Below, in pieces: positions 53,023-62,067 of a DNA stretch of 64,000 nucleotides. Below the pieces are notes generated by a model. That model was not told the origin of the DNA. It saw only the letters and a list, made by a program, of their open reading frames with translations, and did no database searches. The stretch is from contig NZ_STFF01000001.1 in assembly GCF_004834005.1 (NCBI RefSeq), positions 62,001 to 126,000 on the forward strand. The letters are read 5' to 3'. This stretch comes from Niastella caeni (GTDB lineage: Bacteria; Bacteroidota; Bacteroidia; Chitinophagales; Chitinophagaceae). Positions within the stretch are counted from its first letter, which is position 1. Each line of letters begins with the position of its first letter. The position numbers were made by a program, and so were the translations under genes.

Positions 53023-54321
53023 TTATTGGGAAACAATGATTTTACGATCGTCTACTTCGAAATGAATACCGCCTGACAATTCAAGCGCTTCCAATACCTG
53101 CTCAATAGCTGTTTGCCGGGTTACAGATAAAGTATAATGACCATCAACCGGCTCTTTAAACACTACCTCATAATCATAATGCCGTTCCAATTGCTGCATG
53201 ATCTGTTTTATCGCCACGTCATTAAAAATAAAAAGGTCCTTATGCCAGGCCATTACTTCCTGAATATCTGCATATTTAATTACGTCTAGTTGTCCATCAC
53301 CGTTAACCTGCGCCTGCTGCCCGGGCGTAAGCGTAGCCATTTGGGCTTCCGGTTGGCGATCAGCAGTGGCAGGCTTCGTTTTTTGAGCAGCGTCAACAAC
53401 ACCTTCTGTCCGAAAATGGTTGCAGACCTTTACCTTTCCACGCAGCAGCGTTGTCTTTATAACCGGCTCATCGCCATAAGCATTTACATTAAAATGCGTA
53501 CCTATCACTTCTATTCTGGCGCCTGCGCCCCTGCTGCCTGGCAAAGGATTCACGTTTACGATAAACGGCTTCCTCTCTCCTCCTGAACCAAGCGATACCG
53601 GATGTGGATTCACTTCAAAATACACTTCCCCTGTTATTTGTACCCTACGCTCCTTTTCAACAAAGGCCGTTGGGTACGTGATGCTTGAAGAAGCATTCAG
53701 CCAGGCCCTGCTGCCATCGGGCAATTCAAGGGTAATCTTTTTTGCCCGCGGGGTAATGATCGTATTATATTCCAGTTCAGGCTGGGCGTTGCCGGTTGAC
53801 CATTCATACCGCACCAGGTCGCCTCGTTTATAGATAACTGATCTGTATTGCAAAGCAATATGACCATTCACGTTGCTATCCAGGTATACTATACGACCGT
53901 TTGCCAGTTTCAGTTGTATCCTGCGTTCGTCAAAAGCAACTTTTTCTTTCAATCCTTCTTTTACAGGGCTTTTAACAGATACGTTTTTTTTATCATGGCC
54001 CCTGTTCAAAATAGAATATACTGTCAACCCTGTTAATAATAAACCAATTACAATGGCCGCATACATTATAACTGTTACAAAACGGCGCTTTTTTCGATCA
54101 GGGAACATTTGTCTCACTTTACCGCCTTCTTCGTTTATTGCTTCGCTATATAATTCAACCAGGGTTCCTGTAGCATCACCGGCATCGTGCAACCGATTAA
54201 ATAACAACTGGTTCTCTTCACACAGGTTACACCATGCTTGCAGTTCTTCTTTTTCCCGCTCGTTTAAAGTATTCCTACGGTACCTGACAATTAGTTCAGG
54301 AATATGTTTATAGGTAGCCAC
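53023..54321 (-). CDS. FecR-family anti-sigma factor
   Basis: A 432-aa inner-membrane protein. The N-terminal cytoplasmic part (~1-80) would bind the ECF sigma; one transmembrane helix is at residues ~81-105 (VTVIMYAAIVIGLLLTGLTV). The periplasmic FecR domain has TIITPRAKKITLELPDGSRA, VEKERRVQITGEVYFEV and IEVIGTHFNVNAYGDEP; the C-terminal DUF4974-type domain ends in IHFEVDDRKIIVSQ. The start is GTG 54321: no ATG is available nearby. It is 119 nt upstream of susC. No sigma gene is adjacent; the sigma factor at 46320-46895 is a candidate partner. Confidence 0.9.
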   Translation of the reverse strand: MATYKHIPELIVRYRRNTLNEREKEELQAWCNLCEENQLLFNRLHDAGDATGTLVELYSEAINEEGGKVRQMFPDRKKRRFVTVIMYAAIVIGLLLTGLTVYSILNRGHDKKNVSVKSPVKEGLKEKVAFDERRIQLKLANGRIVYLDSNVNGHIALQYRSVIYKRGDLVRYEWSTGNAQPELEYNTIITPRAKKITLELPDGSRAWLNASSSITYPTAFVEKERRVQITGEVYFEVNPHPVSLGSGGERKPFIVNVNPLPGSRGAGARIEVIGTHFNVNAYGDEPVIKTTLLRGKVKVCNHFRTEGVVDAAQKTKPATADRQPEAQMATLTPGQQAQVNGDGQLDVIKYADIQEVMAWHKDLFIFNDVAIKQIMQQLERHYDYEVVFKEPVDGHYTLSVTRQTAIEQVLEALELSGGIHFEVDDRKIIVSQ

Positions 54322-54995
54322 AGCGACAGGGGTTTAATACACAAATATGATTAACCGTTAGATATAACCATTTGCCATACGTTCAGTGCACTATATGTAC
54401 ATACATCCTTTGGTATAGTCGGGAATAACCTCTGTTATCTTTGAACTGCCGGGTCAGGAAACAGTGCCACCTTTCAGAAATATAATATTGAAGTTTAAAA
54501 CCAGTGGTATTATTAAGCCAAAACGCCGTAGTAGACATATTGTACGGTATTATAATGACTTTAAATACATTCTGTCGGACAAGGTAGATTGCTTTGATCT
54601 GAAGGGATATAGAACAGTGGGCAATCTCTGATTTTTGCTATTGGCTGGGCCCTGCACGGGGAACAGGGTATGCAGGCTTATACGAAAATAACAAAATTCC
54701 TGAATGCTAAAAAAAAATATAGGACCAGCGGATAAAGGTTGGTTTTCGTTTACCGGTTACCAGTTGCCGGTTTCAGGGTATGTAAGTTTCAAGCTATTTG
54801 TTTAATGGCTGGCGAAATTAGGTGCCTGAAGCTTGAACGAGACTGCAATCAGGCGCACCTTTCACGCTTCAGTTTCCCGTTTCACGACCAATTACCGTTT
54901 CACCATTGACCACCACCCTTTTTCACCAATCAGCCCCCCACCAGCTACTTTCTACTTGCCACTTGCCTTTTCCTTAACTTGCGCAAAATTCGTAC
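54322..54995. other. 674-bp divergent spacer, fecR-DUF2130
   Basis: No convincing gene. Positions 54419-54631 contain a 71-codon open frame without ATG (reads ...HIVRYYNDFKYILSDKVDCF...), possibly a decayed gene but unrecognised. From ~54750 the spacer is made of heptamer words: ACCGGTT/ACCAGTT/GCCGGTT (~54755-54775), TTCACGC/TTCAGTT-like (~54860-54895), CATTGAC-like (~54900-54915) and AGCTACT/TTCTACT/TGCCACT (~54942-54965). AGGTGCCTGA (54811-54820) has an imperfect inverse partner TCAGGCGCACCT (54850-54861). Confidence 0.5.
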
Positions 54996-56249
54996 ATGGC
55001 TACAGATATCAAATGCCCTAGTTGCGGACACAAGTTTGCCATTGAAGATGCTGTTTCTGAGGAATATAAAAAAGAGCTGCGCGAGCAGATGCTAAGTTTT
55101 AAAAAACAGAAGGAGGATGAATTTGCGCGGCGCGAAAAAGAACTGATCCAACAAGTCCAAAATAAAGAAGCTGAGTTTGCAAAAAAATTGCAGGAAGAAA
55201 CCGTTCGGGTACAACAATCGCTCGAAGAAAACCTTCGTAAAACCATAACCGCCGACTTCGATACTAGACTGCGGTTACTACAGCAAACCAATAAAGATCA
55301 GGAAGATAAATTGATACAAGCCCGGCAAAAAGAACTGGAGTTCTTACAAAAAGAACAGAACCTGAAAAACAAAGAAGCCGAGCTGGAGCTTTCCGTACAA
55401 CGCAAATTACAGGAAGAACGGGTTAAATTATCAGAAGAGTTGCGCAAATTAGAAGAGCAAAAAACAGCAACCCGGGAAAACGAATACCAGTTGCGGTTAC
55501 GCGAACTGGAAAAGCAACTGGACGATCAAAAAAAACTGGCGGAAGAAATGCGGCGCAAAGCTGAACAGGGTTCCATGCAATTACAGGGTGAAGTTCAGGA
55601 ACTTATCCTGGAAGAAATGCTGAAATCATCATTCCCTTTTGACCTGGTTTGTGAAGTGGGCAAAGGCGTACGCGGCGCAGATTGCATTTTGACCGTTCGC
55701 AACAACCTCGGACAGGAATGCGGGAAGATCATCTTTGAAAGTAAACGCACCAAGCACTTTGATAAGAACTGGATCGAAAAACTAAAGGCCGATATGCGAA
55801 GCACGGCTGCCGATATTGGCGTTATCGTAACCCAGGCATTGCCCGAACAGGTGACAACATTCGGCCAGTTAGACGGGATCTGGATCTGCTCGTTCAGCGA
55901 TGTATCGGCCCTGGTGCATGTACTGCGGGATGGCATTTTAAAAATATTTATGGCCGCCAAAACGCAGGAAAACAAGGGCGATAAGATGCAAATGCTTTAC
56001 AGCTATTTAACCAGCAACGAATTCAGCGAACAATGGAAAGCCATCCGGGAAGGTTTCCAGTCCATGAAACAATCTATACAAAAAGAACGGGATGCCATGG
56101 AAAAGCTGTGGAAGATGCGGGAAAAGCAATTGGAAAAAGTATTACTCAATGCCGCCCATATCAAGGGATCTATTGAAGGTATCGCTGGAAGCGATAATAT
56201 TCAACTGGACCTTGTTGATGATACTGATCCGTTTTTGCTGGAAGATTGA
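54996..56249 (+). CDS. DUF2130 protein (predicted coiled-coil nuclease-like)
   Basis: A 417-aa protein. It opens with a single CPSCGHKF knuckle, then a long coiled coil (residues ~25-205, rich in E/K/Q, e.g. REKELIQQVQNKEAEFAKKL), then the conserved DUF2130 core. The core has FPFDLVCEVGKGVRGADCIL and CGKIIFESKRTKHF; the Asp of GADCIL and ExK of FESKR fit a PD-(D/E)XK-type nuclease site. It ends with an acidic tail. Function is not established in the family. Confidence 0.88.
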   Translation: MATDIKCPSCGHKFAIEDAVSEEYKKELREQMLSFKKQKEDEFARREKELIQQVQNKEAEFAKKLQEETVRVQQSLEENLRKTITADFDTRLRLLQQTNKDQEDKLIQARQKELEFLQKEQNLKNKEAELELSVQRKLQEERVKLSEELRKLEEQKTATRENEYQLRLRELEKQLDDQKKLAEEMRRKAEQGSMQLQGEVQELILEEMLKSSFPFDLVCEVGKGVRGADCILTVRNNLGQECGKIIFESKRTKHFDKNWIEKLKADMRSTAADIGVIVTQALPEQVTTFGQLDGIWICSFSDVSALVHVLRDGILKIFMAAKTQENKGDKMQMLYSYLTSNEFSEQWKAIREGFQSMKQSIQKERDAMEKLWKMREKQLEKVLLNAAHIKGSIEGIAGSDNIQLDLVDDTDPFLLED

Positions 56250-56300
56250 TCGGTACCGGGGAAATCAGATTGTAGCCAGCTGTATTGCTTGCAGCTTTTC

Positions 56301-56945
56301 CTACCCCCCCGTCAGCACCCAGGCCAGCGCCAGTTGGTCGAATATTCTCGCCTCTACTGTTAAGGGTACAGGGTCTTGTTTTCTGAACACGAAAGGCAAC
56401 ACAATGGTTTCATCGGCCTTGAAGGTAATAGGGCCAGATAACTGCATATGCTGCCTGAAATCAAGTTCCCCGTGACCATACCATTTGTAAATGGCTTCCT
56501 TGGCGCTCCACAGCACGGTGGTAAGCTCCAGGTGCATTTTGGTTAAATGGATCCAGTCGTTCAGGAACACTTTTTCATCGTGATGCAGGAATTTATGCGA
56601 AATAGCGATGATGCGGGGGGAAACCAATTCTATATCCACCCCTACCCGGCTATGGCTGCTCACAATGGCTGCGGCAAAATTGCCGCCATGCGAAATAGAA
56701 AAATGGTACTGTTCCCGCTCCAGGAAGGGTTTCCGGGTATCGGCCACCAGGATCTCTTCCAACGGAAAGTCGGCATATAATGTCGGCAGCAAAAACCGGC
56801 CCGCCAGGTGCTGCAACCGTTTATAGGGATGGGATACCCCCTTTTTCAGGGGAACTTTTTCCAGGTAAAACGCTTCCGGCTCTTCAATACGCCAGATGCC
56901 CAATTTTGTATGTTCGTTAATATTATGTTGATAAAACAATGCCAC
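56301..56945 (-). CDS. 4'-phosphopantetheinyl transferase (Sfp-like)
   Basis: A 214-aa protein that would transfer phosphopantetheine from CoA to a carrier protein. Signatures: FSISHGGNFAAAIVS, VGVDIELVSPRI (Mg site Asp-x-Glu) and TVLWSAKEAIYKWYGHGELD. The start is GTG 56945 (MALFYQHNINEH), chosen because the family begins at this point and no ATG is in frame. No polyketide, NRPS or fatty-acid operon is next to it, so it may be the general acyl-carrier activator. Confidence 0.9.
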   Translation of the reverse strand: MALFYQHNINEHTKLGIWRIEEPEAFYLEKVPLKKGVSHPYKRLQHLAGRFLLPTLYADFPLEEILVADTRKPFLEREQYHFSISHGGNFAAAIVSSHSRVGVDIELVSPRIIAISHKFLHHDEKVFLNDWIHLTKMHLELTTVLWSAKEAIYKWYGHGELDFRQHMQLSGPITFKADETIVLPFVFRKQDPVPLTVEARIFDQLALAWVLTGG

Positions 56946-57034
56946 AGTAGCGTTTTAGATTTTACATTGCACCAATTTTCAGGTGCAGCAAAGTGTCTGG
57001 TAAACAACAATCAAATATAAACTAATCACATCAC

Positions 57035-57571
57035 ATGATCTTGTCGGATAAACGCATATTGGAAGAAATTGAGAAAGGCAGCATCCGCATTGAACCCTAT
57101 AATCGTGAATGCCTTGGCAGTAATTCCTACGATGTGCACCTGGGTAAATACCTGGCTACGTACCGGGAGCATATCCTGGACGCCAAAAAGCACAATGAAA
57201 TTGAATATTTCGAAATACCCGATGATGGGTTTGTATTATATCCCCATGTTTTTTACCTGGGCGTAACGCTGGAATATACCGAAACCCATGCCCACGTTCC
57301 GTTCCTGGAAGGCAAGTCCTCTACAGGTAGGCTGGGGATCGATATTCATGCGACCGCCGGCAAGGGCGATGTTGGTTTCTGCGGCAACTGGACGCTCGAG
57401 ATCTCAGTAAAACAACCCGTAAAAGTGTATAAGGGTATGCCTATCGGACAGCTGATCTATTTTCCGGTTGAAGGGGAAATTGCCATCAAATACAATCAAA
57501 AGAAAAACGCCAAATACAGCGGCCAACCCGATAAACCGGTTGAGAGCATGATGTGGAAGAATAAATTCTAA
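57035..57571 (+). CDS. dcd: dCTP deaminase
   Basis: A 178-aa trimeric dUTPase-fold enzyme, dCTP to dUTP and NH3. Motifs: MILSDKRILEEIEKGSIRIE, LGSNSYDVHLGKYLATY, FLEGKSSTGRLGIDIHATAG and GFCGNWTLEISVKQPVKVYKG, where the Glu of TLE is the catalytic base. Size is typical of bacterial Dcd. It is a housekeeping gene, without operon links to its neighbours. Confidence 0.93.
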   Translation: MILSDKRILEEIEKGSIRIEPYNRECLGSNSYDVHLGKYLATYREHILDAKKHNEIEYFEIPDDGFVLYPHVFYLGVTLEYTETHAHVPFLEGKSSTGRLGIDIHATAGKGDVGFCGNWTLEISVKQPVKVYKGMPIGQLIYFPVEGEIAIKYNQKKNAKYSGQPDKPVESMMWKNKF

Positions 57572-57679
57572 TTAGTAAATGTGAAATTGGAAAATGTGCA
57601 AATGAGGTGTCCGCCATTGAGAAGTGTATACAAAATTCAGCAACCAATTTGCACATTTTCGCATTTGCTAATTTGCAAA
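57572..57679. repeat. Inverted octamer arrays between convergent dcd and DUF3810 genes
   Basis: GAAAATGTGCAAAT (57590-57603) and ATTTGCACATTTTC (57647-57660) are exact 14-bp reverse complements. Around them run octamer words (AATTTGCA, CATTTGCT). The array begins at the dcd stop. Between convergent genes it may also terminate transcription. Confidence 0.7.
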
Positions 57680-58759
57680 TTAAATGGCTTCAGTTCCAAA
57701 CTTCTTGTAATACGCCACCAGCCAGGCTACCACTTCATTATAACTTAATTTACCGCCTGGCTGCTCATTGGCTTTCAGGTATTCCCCGTATAATTTGTCG
57801 ATGATCACTTCAACGGGGTTCCGGTATTTTTTTACAAATTCCCTTAATACCCGGTGATCGGCTTTTATCCCGGCCGGCAATTGCGCATCGAGCTGCTTTG
57901 CCGTTATAGAATCCTGTGCGTATAAGTAATACCGTGAATAGCTGTATAGGTCGAAGTACACTGAGTACCGGAATAATGCGTCCTGCGATGATTTAGCAGA
58001 TAGATATCCGGCAAAATTGGCCTCATTCTCCTTGGCATATCCCAATTGGTGACCAATTTCATGACAAGTTGTAAAAGGCTGTACAAACAGCGGGACTGTC
58101 GTGTTCACCTGCGCTTCGCCGCTAAAAGGATTATAATACCCGGTATAACCCAGGTAATTGCCCAGGTAACTGTATAACGAAGGTTTTACCGATTGAAATG
58201 AATACGTGAACTTGGTTTCATTATGTGCCAACTGACCATAGGCCGATACCGCGCCATCAAATAAATTTCTTTTGCGCGCTAAGGCTTGCCGGTTCACCCT
58301 CGATGGAGAATCCAGTGCATGCAGCCGGTACACGATCGTTTGCATCAGTTGCACCAGGTCGTTCTTTGAATAGCGTTCAACCTTTAACCCTAACTGGTAG
58401 GCTACTCCGCGCCGGTTGTAATTCAGTCCCCACAACAAATTGAACGATACATACACCACCACCACTACAAAAGCAGTTTGCAACAGGGCATGTAACCAAT
58501 ACTTTTTATTCGTTTGTCTTTTTACAATGCGACGGGTAGTATGGTACAATTTGTATAACAGCCAAATAATCACCAATCCGTAAAAGATATCGCCCACGCT
58601 AAATGGCAGCCAGCCAAACAGGATGCGCTGCAATTTTGAAATAACAGGATAGATCCCCGAGGCATAATATTTTTCCACTGCATCGGGGAATAAAGAAAAA
58701 ATTTTAATGCTTATTGCCAGACCTATTAAAACCAACCAGGCATTTTTTTTCCTCCACAT
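57680..58759 (-). CDS. DUF3810 membrane-anchored zinc-metalloprotease-like protein
   Basis: A 359-aa protein with three N-terminal transmembrane helices (~8-25, ~55-75, ~92-110) and a soluble C-terminal domain. The domain carries TTCHEIGHQLGYAKENEANF, an HExxH zinc-protease motif with a downstream Glu, and GYYNPFSGEAQVNT before it. DUF3810 is found mainly in Bacteroidota; its substrate is unknown. The ATG at 58759 is adjacent to another octamer spacer. Confidence 0.88.
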   Translation of the reverse strand: MWRKKNAWLVLIGLAISIKIFSLFPDAVEKYYASGIYPVISKLQRILFGWLPFSVGDIFYGLVIIWLLYKLYHTTRRIVKRQTNKKYWLHALLQTAFVVVVVYVSFNLLWGLNYNRRGVAYQLGLKVERYSKNDLVQLMQTIVYRLHALDSPSRVNRQALARKRNLFDGAVSAYGQLAHNETKFTYSFQSVKPSLYSYLGNYLGYTGYYNPFSGEAQVNTTVPLFVQPFTTCHEIGHQLGYAKENEANFAGYLSAKSSQDALFRYSVYFDLYSYSRYYLYAQDSITAKQLDAQLPAGIKADHRVLREFVKKYRNPVEVIIDKLYGEYLKANEQPGGKLSYNEVVAWLVAYYKKFGTEAI

Positions 58760-58904
58760 AAATTGTTAATGTGCTGATGTGCTAATTGAGTTGTTGATTA
58801 TTGAAATGGTCTTGTGAATTTAAGGCATTTCTTAATGCACATTAGCATATTAGCACATTATCTAATTAGCATATTTTGCTTAAATTCACAATAACAATAC
58901 TACT
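58760..58904. repeat. Inverted octamer arrays in a divergent spacer
   Basis: Left block GTTAATGT/GCTGATGT at ~58764-58790, right block ACATTAGC/ATATTAGC/TAATTAGC at ~58833-58876. ATGTGCTAAT on the left and ATTAGCACAT on the right are exact 10-bp partners. Promoters for both divergent genes must lie here; none was fixed. Confidence 0.65.
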
Positions 58905-59531
58905 ATGAAAAGTTTAATTTTTCTTGTGGGTATACTTATAACCTGGTCTGCAAGCGCTCAGAATTACCCGTTTGCGCAGCATTTTGTACCAGGGACCATT
59001 ACACTAAAAGATGCTACTCAACAAAAGGGGTTCGTCAAATGGTGGCCCTACCCAAACGAAAAACTCCGGTTTAAATTAAATGATCAACACGAAGATAAAT
59101 ATGCTGTTACCGATCTGCTGGGGTTTGCAACCGATAGCTTGCAGTTCAAAACCCTTACCAACCTGCAGGTATATGGAGAAGAATTTCCGATATTCAGCAG
59201 GATGTCGGTGCTGAAGCAAACATTTGCCCAGGTCGTTTATACCGGCAAGATCAATATTTATTATGTGTTGTATTATGGATACGATGCGCTACAAGGTGGT
59301 TTTGTAACATATCCGAATATTATCTTCGAGAAAACAAAAGAAGAGAAACAGGAATATGCCGCTTTTCCTGTATACATAAGAATGAAGGAAAAGAAATATG
59401 AGAAGGCAAAACAAAACCTGTATCCATTCTTTTCAGAGTATCCGGCTATTTTGGAAAAATTAAAGCAATACAGCCGGGGGAACGATATTATTACACTGGT
59501 GGAATTTATAAAAACAAATACCGACGATTAA
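58905..59531 (+). CDS. Secreted protein of unknown function (208 aa)
   Basis: Not recognised. A 208-aa protein with a signal peptide (MKSLIFLVGILITWSASA, cleavage before QNYPF). The mature part begins with HFVPGTITLKDATQQKGFVK, a pattern common in Bacteroidota periplasmic proteins with an SH3-like beta domain, then KFKTLTNLQVYGEEFPIF-like sequence (QFKTLTNLQVYGEE) and a helical C-terminus with FFSEYPAILEKLKQYSRGND. It stops 2 nt before the O-methyltransferase gene, so they are probably cotranscribed. Confidence 0.75.
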   Translation: MKSLIFLVGILITWSASAQNYPFAQHFVPGTITLKDATQQKGFVKWWPYPNEKLRFKLNDQHEDKYAVTDLLGFATDSLQFKTLTNLQVYGEEFPIFSRMSVLKQTFAQVVYTGKINIYYVLYYGYDALQGGFVTYPNIIFEKTKEEKQEYAAFPVYIRMKEKKYEKAKQNLYPFFSEYPAILEKLKQYSRGNDIITLVEFIKTNTDD

Positions 59532-59533
59532 AA

Positions 59534-60199
59534 ATGAATAATGAATTGTTTGAATCTGTAGATAATTATATCAGCAACCTGCTGGGGCATGAAGATGAAG
59601 CGCTGATTGCCACCACCCGATCGCTCAAAGAAACAGGCATGCCTGCCATCAGTGTATCGCCTAACCAGGGTAAATTTTTACAATTGCTTGCCTTGTTGTG
59701 TAATGCCAAAAACATCCTCGAACTGGGCACGTTGGCCGGGTACAGTACCATCTGGATGGCAAGGGCATTACCGGAAGACGGACAATTGGTGACGCTTGAA
59801 TCAGATCCCAAACATGCAGAAGTAGCACAAAAGAATATTGAGCGGGCCGGATTGGCATCCAGGGTACACATCAAAACAGGCAAAGCACTCGACCTATTGC
59901 CCCAATTGCATGCCGAGGGCGCCGGGCCTTTCGACATGATCTTCATTGATGCCGATAAACCGCCTTATGCCGAATATTTTCAATGGGCGCTTCGGTTATC
60001 GCGTCCCGGTACCCTCATCGTGGCCGATAATGTGATCCGCGAGGGAAAAGTACTTGATGAAAATTCAACGGAACCCGCTGTAGCCGGCGCACAACGATTT
60101 AATAAAATGCTTGGGAACAGTACGGCTGTTACCGCTACCATTCTTCAAATGGTTGGGGTGAAAGAGTATGATGGAATGGCGTTGGCAGTAGTAAAATAA
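59534..60199 (+). CDS. SAM-dependent O-methyltransferase (caffeoyl-CoA OMT family)
   Basis: A 221-aa class I methyltransferase. SAM-binding motifs: ILELGTLAGYSTIWMARALP, GQLVTLESDPKHAEVA and GPFDMIFIDADKPPYAEYF, followed by IVADNVIREG, the metal-binding Asp-Asn of this family. It methylates a catechol-like or other hydroxylated substrate; which one is unknown. The start is 2 nt after the preceding gene. Confidence 0.92.
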   Translation: MNNELFESVDNYISNLLGHEDEALIATTRSLKETGMPAISVSPNQGKFLQLLALLCNAKNILELGTLAGYSTIWMARALPEDGQLVTLESDPKHAEVAQKNIERAGLASRVHIKTGKALDLLPQLHAEGAGPFDMIFIDADKPPYAEYFQWALRLSRPGTLIVADNVIREGKVLDENSTEPAVAGAQRFNKMLGNSTAVTATILQMVGVKEYDGMALAVVK

Positions 60200-60402
60200 T
60201 TAGCCCAATGTGATAATGGGATAATGTGCTAATTTGCTAATAATATAGCGAGCAGTAAGAAGCGAGTAGCAAGTAAGAAAAACCTATAATAGGCATACGA
60301 AAACCTATAGTGAGTGCCGAATTTGAGCCGCCCCACTAGCCATTTTCCACTACCTACTGGCCTTTCACGATTCACGACATAAGCACATTAACAAACAACT
60401 AC
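60200..60402. repeat. Nested mirrored octamer/heptamer spacer
   Basis: From the stop codon: octamers (CCAATGTG, ATAATGGG, ATAATGTG, CTAATTTG) at ~60207-60243, then heptamers (GCGAGCA, GTAAGAA, GCGAGTA, GCAAGTA) at ~60251-60280. After a middle without repeats come heptamers in inverse orientation (CCACTAG, CCACTAC, CTACTGG) at ~60334-60362, then an inverse octamer-family word (AGCACATTAAC) at ~60382-60392. The order A-B-B'-A' is a nested palindrome at word level. No gene. Confidence 0.65.
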
Positions 60403-62031
60403 ATGAATTTAGAGTTCAACCGCAACGAAGATGTTATAAAACGGGCCCTTAGCGAAATGCAACAACGTTTTGCACACGTAGCCCTTGGCGGTGGTAAAAA
60501 AGCGATTGCCAAACAGAAAGAAAAAAACAAATTAACGGCCCGCGAACGCATTAATTATTTGCTCGATCCCGATGCCCCGTTCGTTGAAATAGGCGCCTTT
60601 GCAGGATGGGACATGTATGAAGAACAAGGCGGTTGCCCGGCGGCAGGTACGGTGGCCGGTGTAGGGTATGTAAGCGGACGGCAATGTGTTATTCTGGCCA
60701 ACGATCAAACCGTGAAGGCTGGCGCCTGGTTCCCCATTACCGGTAAAAAGAACCTGCGCCTGCAGGAGATTGCCATGGAAAACCACTTGCCGGTAATTTA
60801 CCTCGTCGATAGCGCAGGAGTATTCTTACCCATGCAGGATGAGATCTTTCCCGATAAAGAACATTTTGGCCGCATATTTCGCAACAACGCGCGTATGAGC
60901 GCCATGGGCATTACGCAAATTGCAGCGGTGATGGGCGCCTGTGTGGCCGGCGGCGCATACCTGCCCATCATGAGCGATGAAACTTTGATGGTAGAAGGCA
61001 ATGGCTCCATTTTCCTGGCCGGGCCTTACCTCGTAAAAGCAGCCATTGGTGAGAATACCGATACCGAAACCCTGGGCGGCGCAGCAACCCATAATGCTAT
61101 CAGCGGTATTGCCGATTATAAATTCAAAACCGAACAGGAATGCCTCGACCAGGTAAAAAAGATCATGTCAAAACTCGGCCATACACCCAAAGCCGGCTTT
61201 GATCGCAGCACGCCCAAGGCGCCCAAAAAGAAGGCAAAAGATATCTATGGCCTTATTCCAGCCGATCCTACCCGTTCCTACGACATGCTGCAGTTGATTG
61301 AACACATTACCGACGACTCGGTATTTGAACAATTCAAACAGGATTATGGCAAAACCATTTTGTGCGGTTATGCCCGCATTGATGGTTGGGCAGTGGGCAT
61401 TGTAGCCAATCAACGCACAATGGTAAAAAGCGCCAAAGGCGAAATGCAAATGGGCGGTGTCATTTATAACGACAGCGCCGATAAAGCAGCCCGCTTTATT
61501 ATGAACTGCAACCAAAAGAAAATTCCCTTGCTGTTCTTACAGGATGTAACCGGCTTTATGGTAGGCTCGCGGAGTGAACATGCGGGCATTATAAAAGACG
61601 GTGCAAAAATGGTGAATGCCGTAGCCAATTCGGTAGTGCCCAAGATCACCGTCATTGTAGGCAATTCATACGGCGCCGGTAATTACGCTATGTGCGGAAA
61701 AGCATACGACCCGCGTTTTATTTATGCCTGGCCCAATGCCAGGATGGCTGTAATGGGCGGTGAACAAGCCGCCAAAACCCTGTTACAGATACAGGTAACC
61801 GCCATGAAAGCAAAAGGCAGCGAGGTATCGGCAGAAGAAGAACAAAAATTACTGAACGACATAAAAGGGCGGTACGACAAACAAACCACACCGTATTACG
61901 CCGCTGCCCGTTTATGGGTAGATGCCATTATTGATCCCGCGGAAACCCGGCAGATCATTTCAGAAAGTTTGGCCGCCGCTAATAACAATCCGGTTATTCC
62001 GCCTTTTAATACGGGTGTCATTCAGGTATAG
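60403..62031 (+). CDS. Acyl-CoA carboxylase, carboxyltransferase (beta) subunit
   Basis: A 542-aa biotin-dependent carboxyltransferase, closest in motifs to propionyl-/methylcrotonoyl-CoA carboxylase beta. Landmarks: KNKLTARERINYLLDPDAPF, LPVIYLVDSAGVFLP, VMGACVAGGAYLPIMSDE, LLFLQDVTGFMVGSRSEHAG and GNSYGAGNYAMCGKAYDPRF. It needs a biotin carboxylase/carrier subunit, which is not encoded next to it. It may work in amino-acid or odd-chain catabolism; specificity cannot be told here. Confidence 0.9.
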   Translation: MNLEFNRNEDVIKRALSEMQQRFAHVALGGGKKAIAKQKEKNKLTARERINYLLDPDAPFVEIGAFAGWDMYEEQGGCPAAGTVAGVGYVSGRQCVILANDQTVKAGAWFPITGKKNLRLQEIAMENHLPVIYLVDSAGVFLPMQDEIFPDKEHFGRIFRNNARMSAMGITQIAAVMGACVAGGAYLPIMSDETLMVEGNGSIFLAGPYLVKAAIGENTDTETLGGAATHNAISGIADYKFKTEQECLDQVKKIMSKLGHTPKAGFDRSTPKAPKKKAKDIYGLIPADPTRSYDMLQLIEHITDDSVFEQFKQDYGKTILCGYARIDGWAVGIVANQRTMVKSAKGEMQMGGVIYNDSADKAARFIMNCNQKKIPLLFLQDVTGFMVGSRSEHAGIIKDGAKMVNAVANSVVPKITVIVGNSYGAGNYAMCGKAYDPRFIYAWPNARMAVMGGEQAAKTLLQIQVTAMKAKGSEVSAEEEQKLLNDIKGRYDKQTTPYYAAARLWVDAIIDPAETRQIISESLAAANNNPVIPPFNTGVIQV

Positions 62032-62067
62032 TATCTTGCCGGCTCAAATCATTAATCTGTATTCAAT

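Noticed and set aside
54419..54631. 71-codon open frame in the fecR-DUF2130 spacer, ending ...DLKGYRTVGNL
   Set aside because: It has no ATG and no recognisable motif. An open frame of this length is not rare by chance. It could be a decayed gene, but I cannot support that.
39446..60402. Simple-sequence phase-variation tracts controlling genes
   Set aside because: The 7/8-nt words are too degenerate for classical slipped-strand switching and lie mostly outside coding frames, so on/off switching of proteins is not supported.
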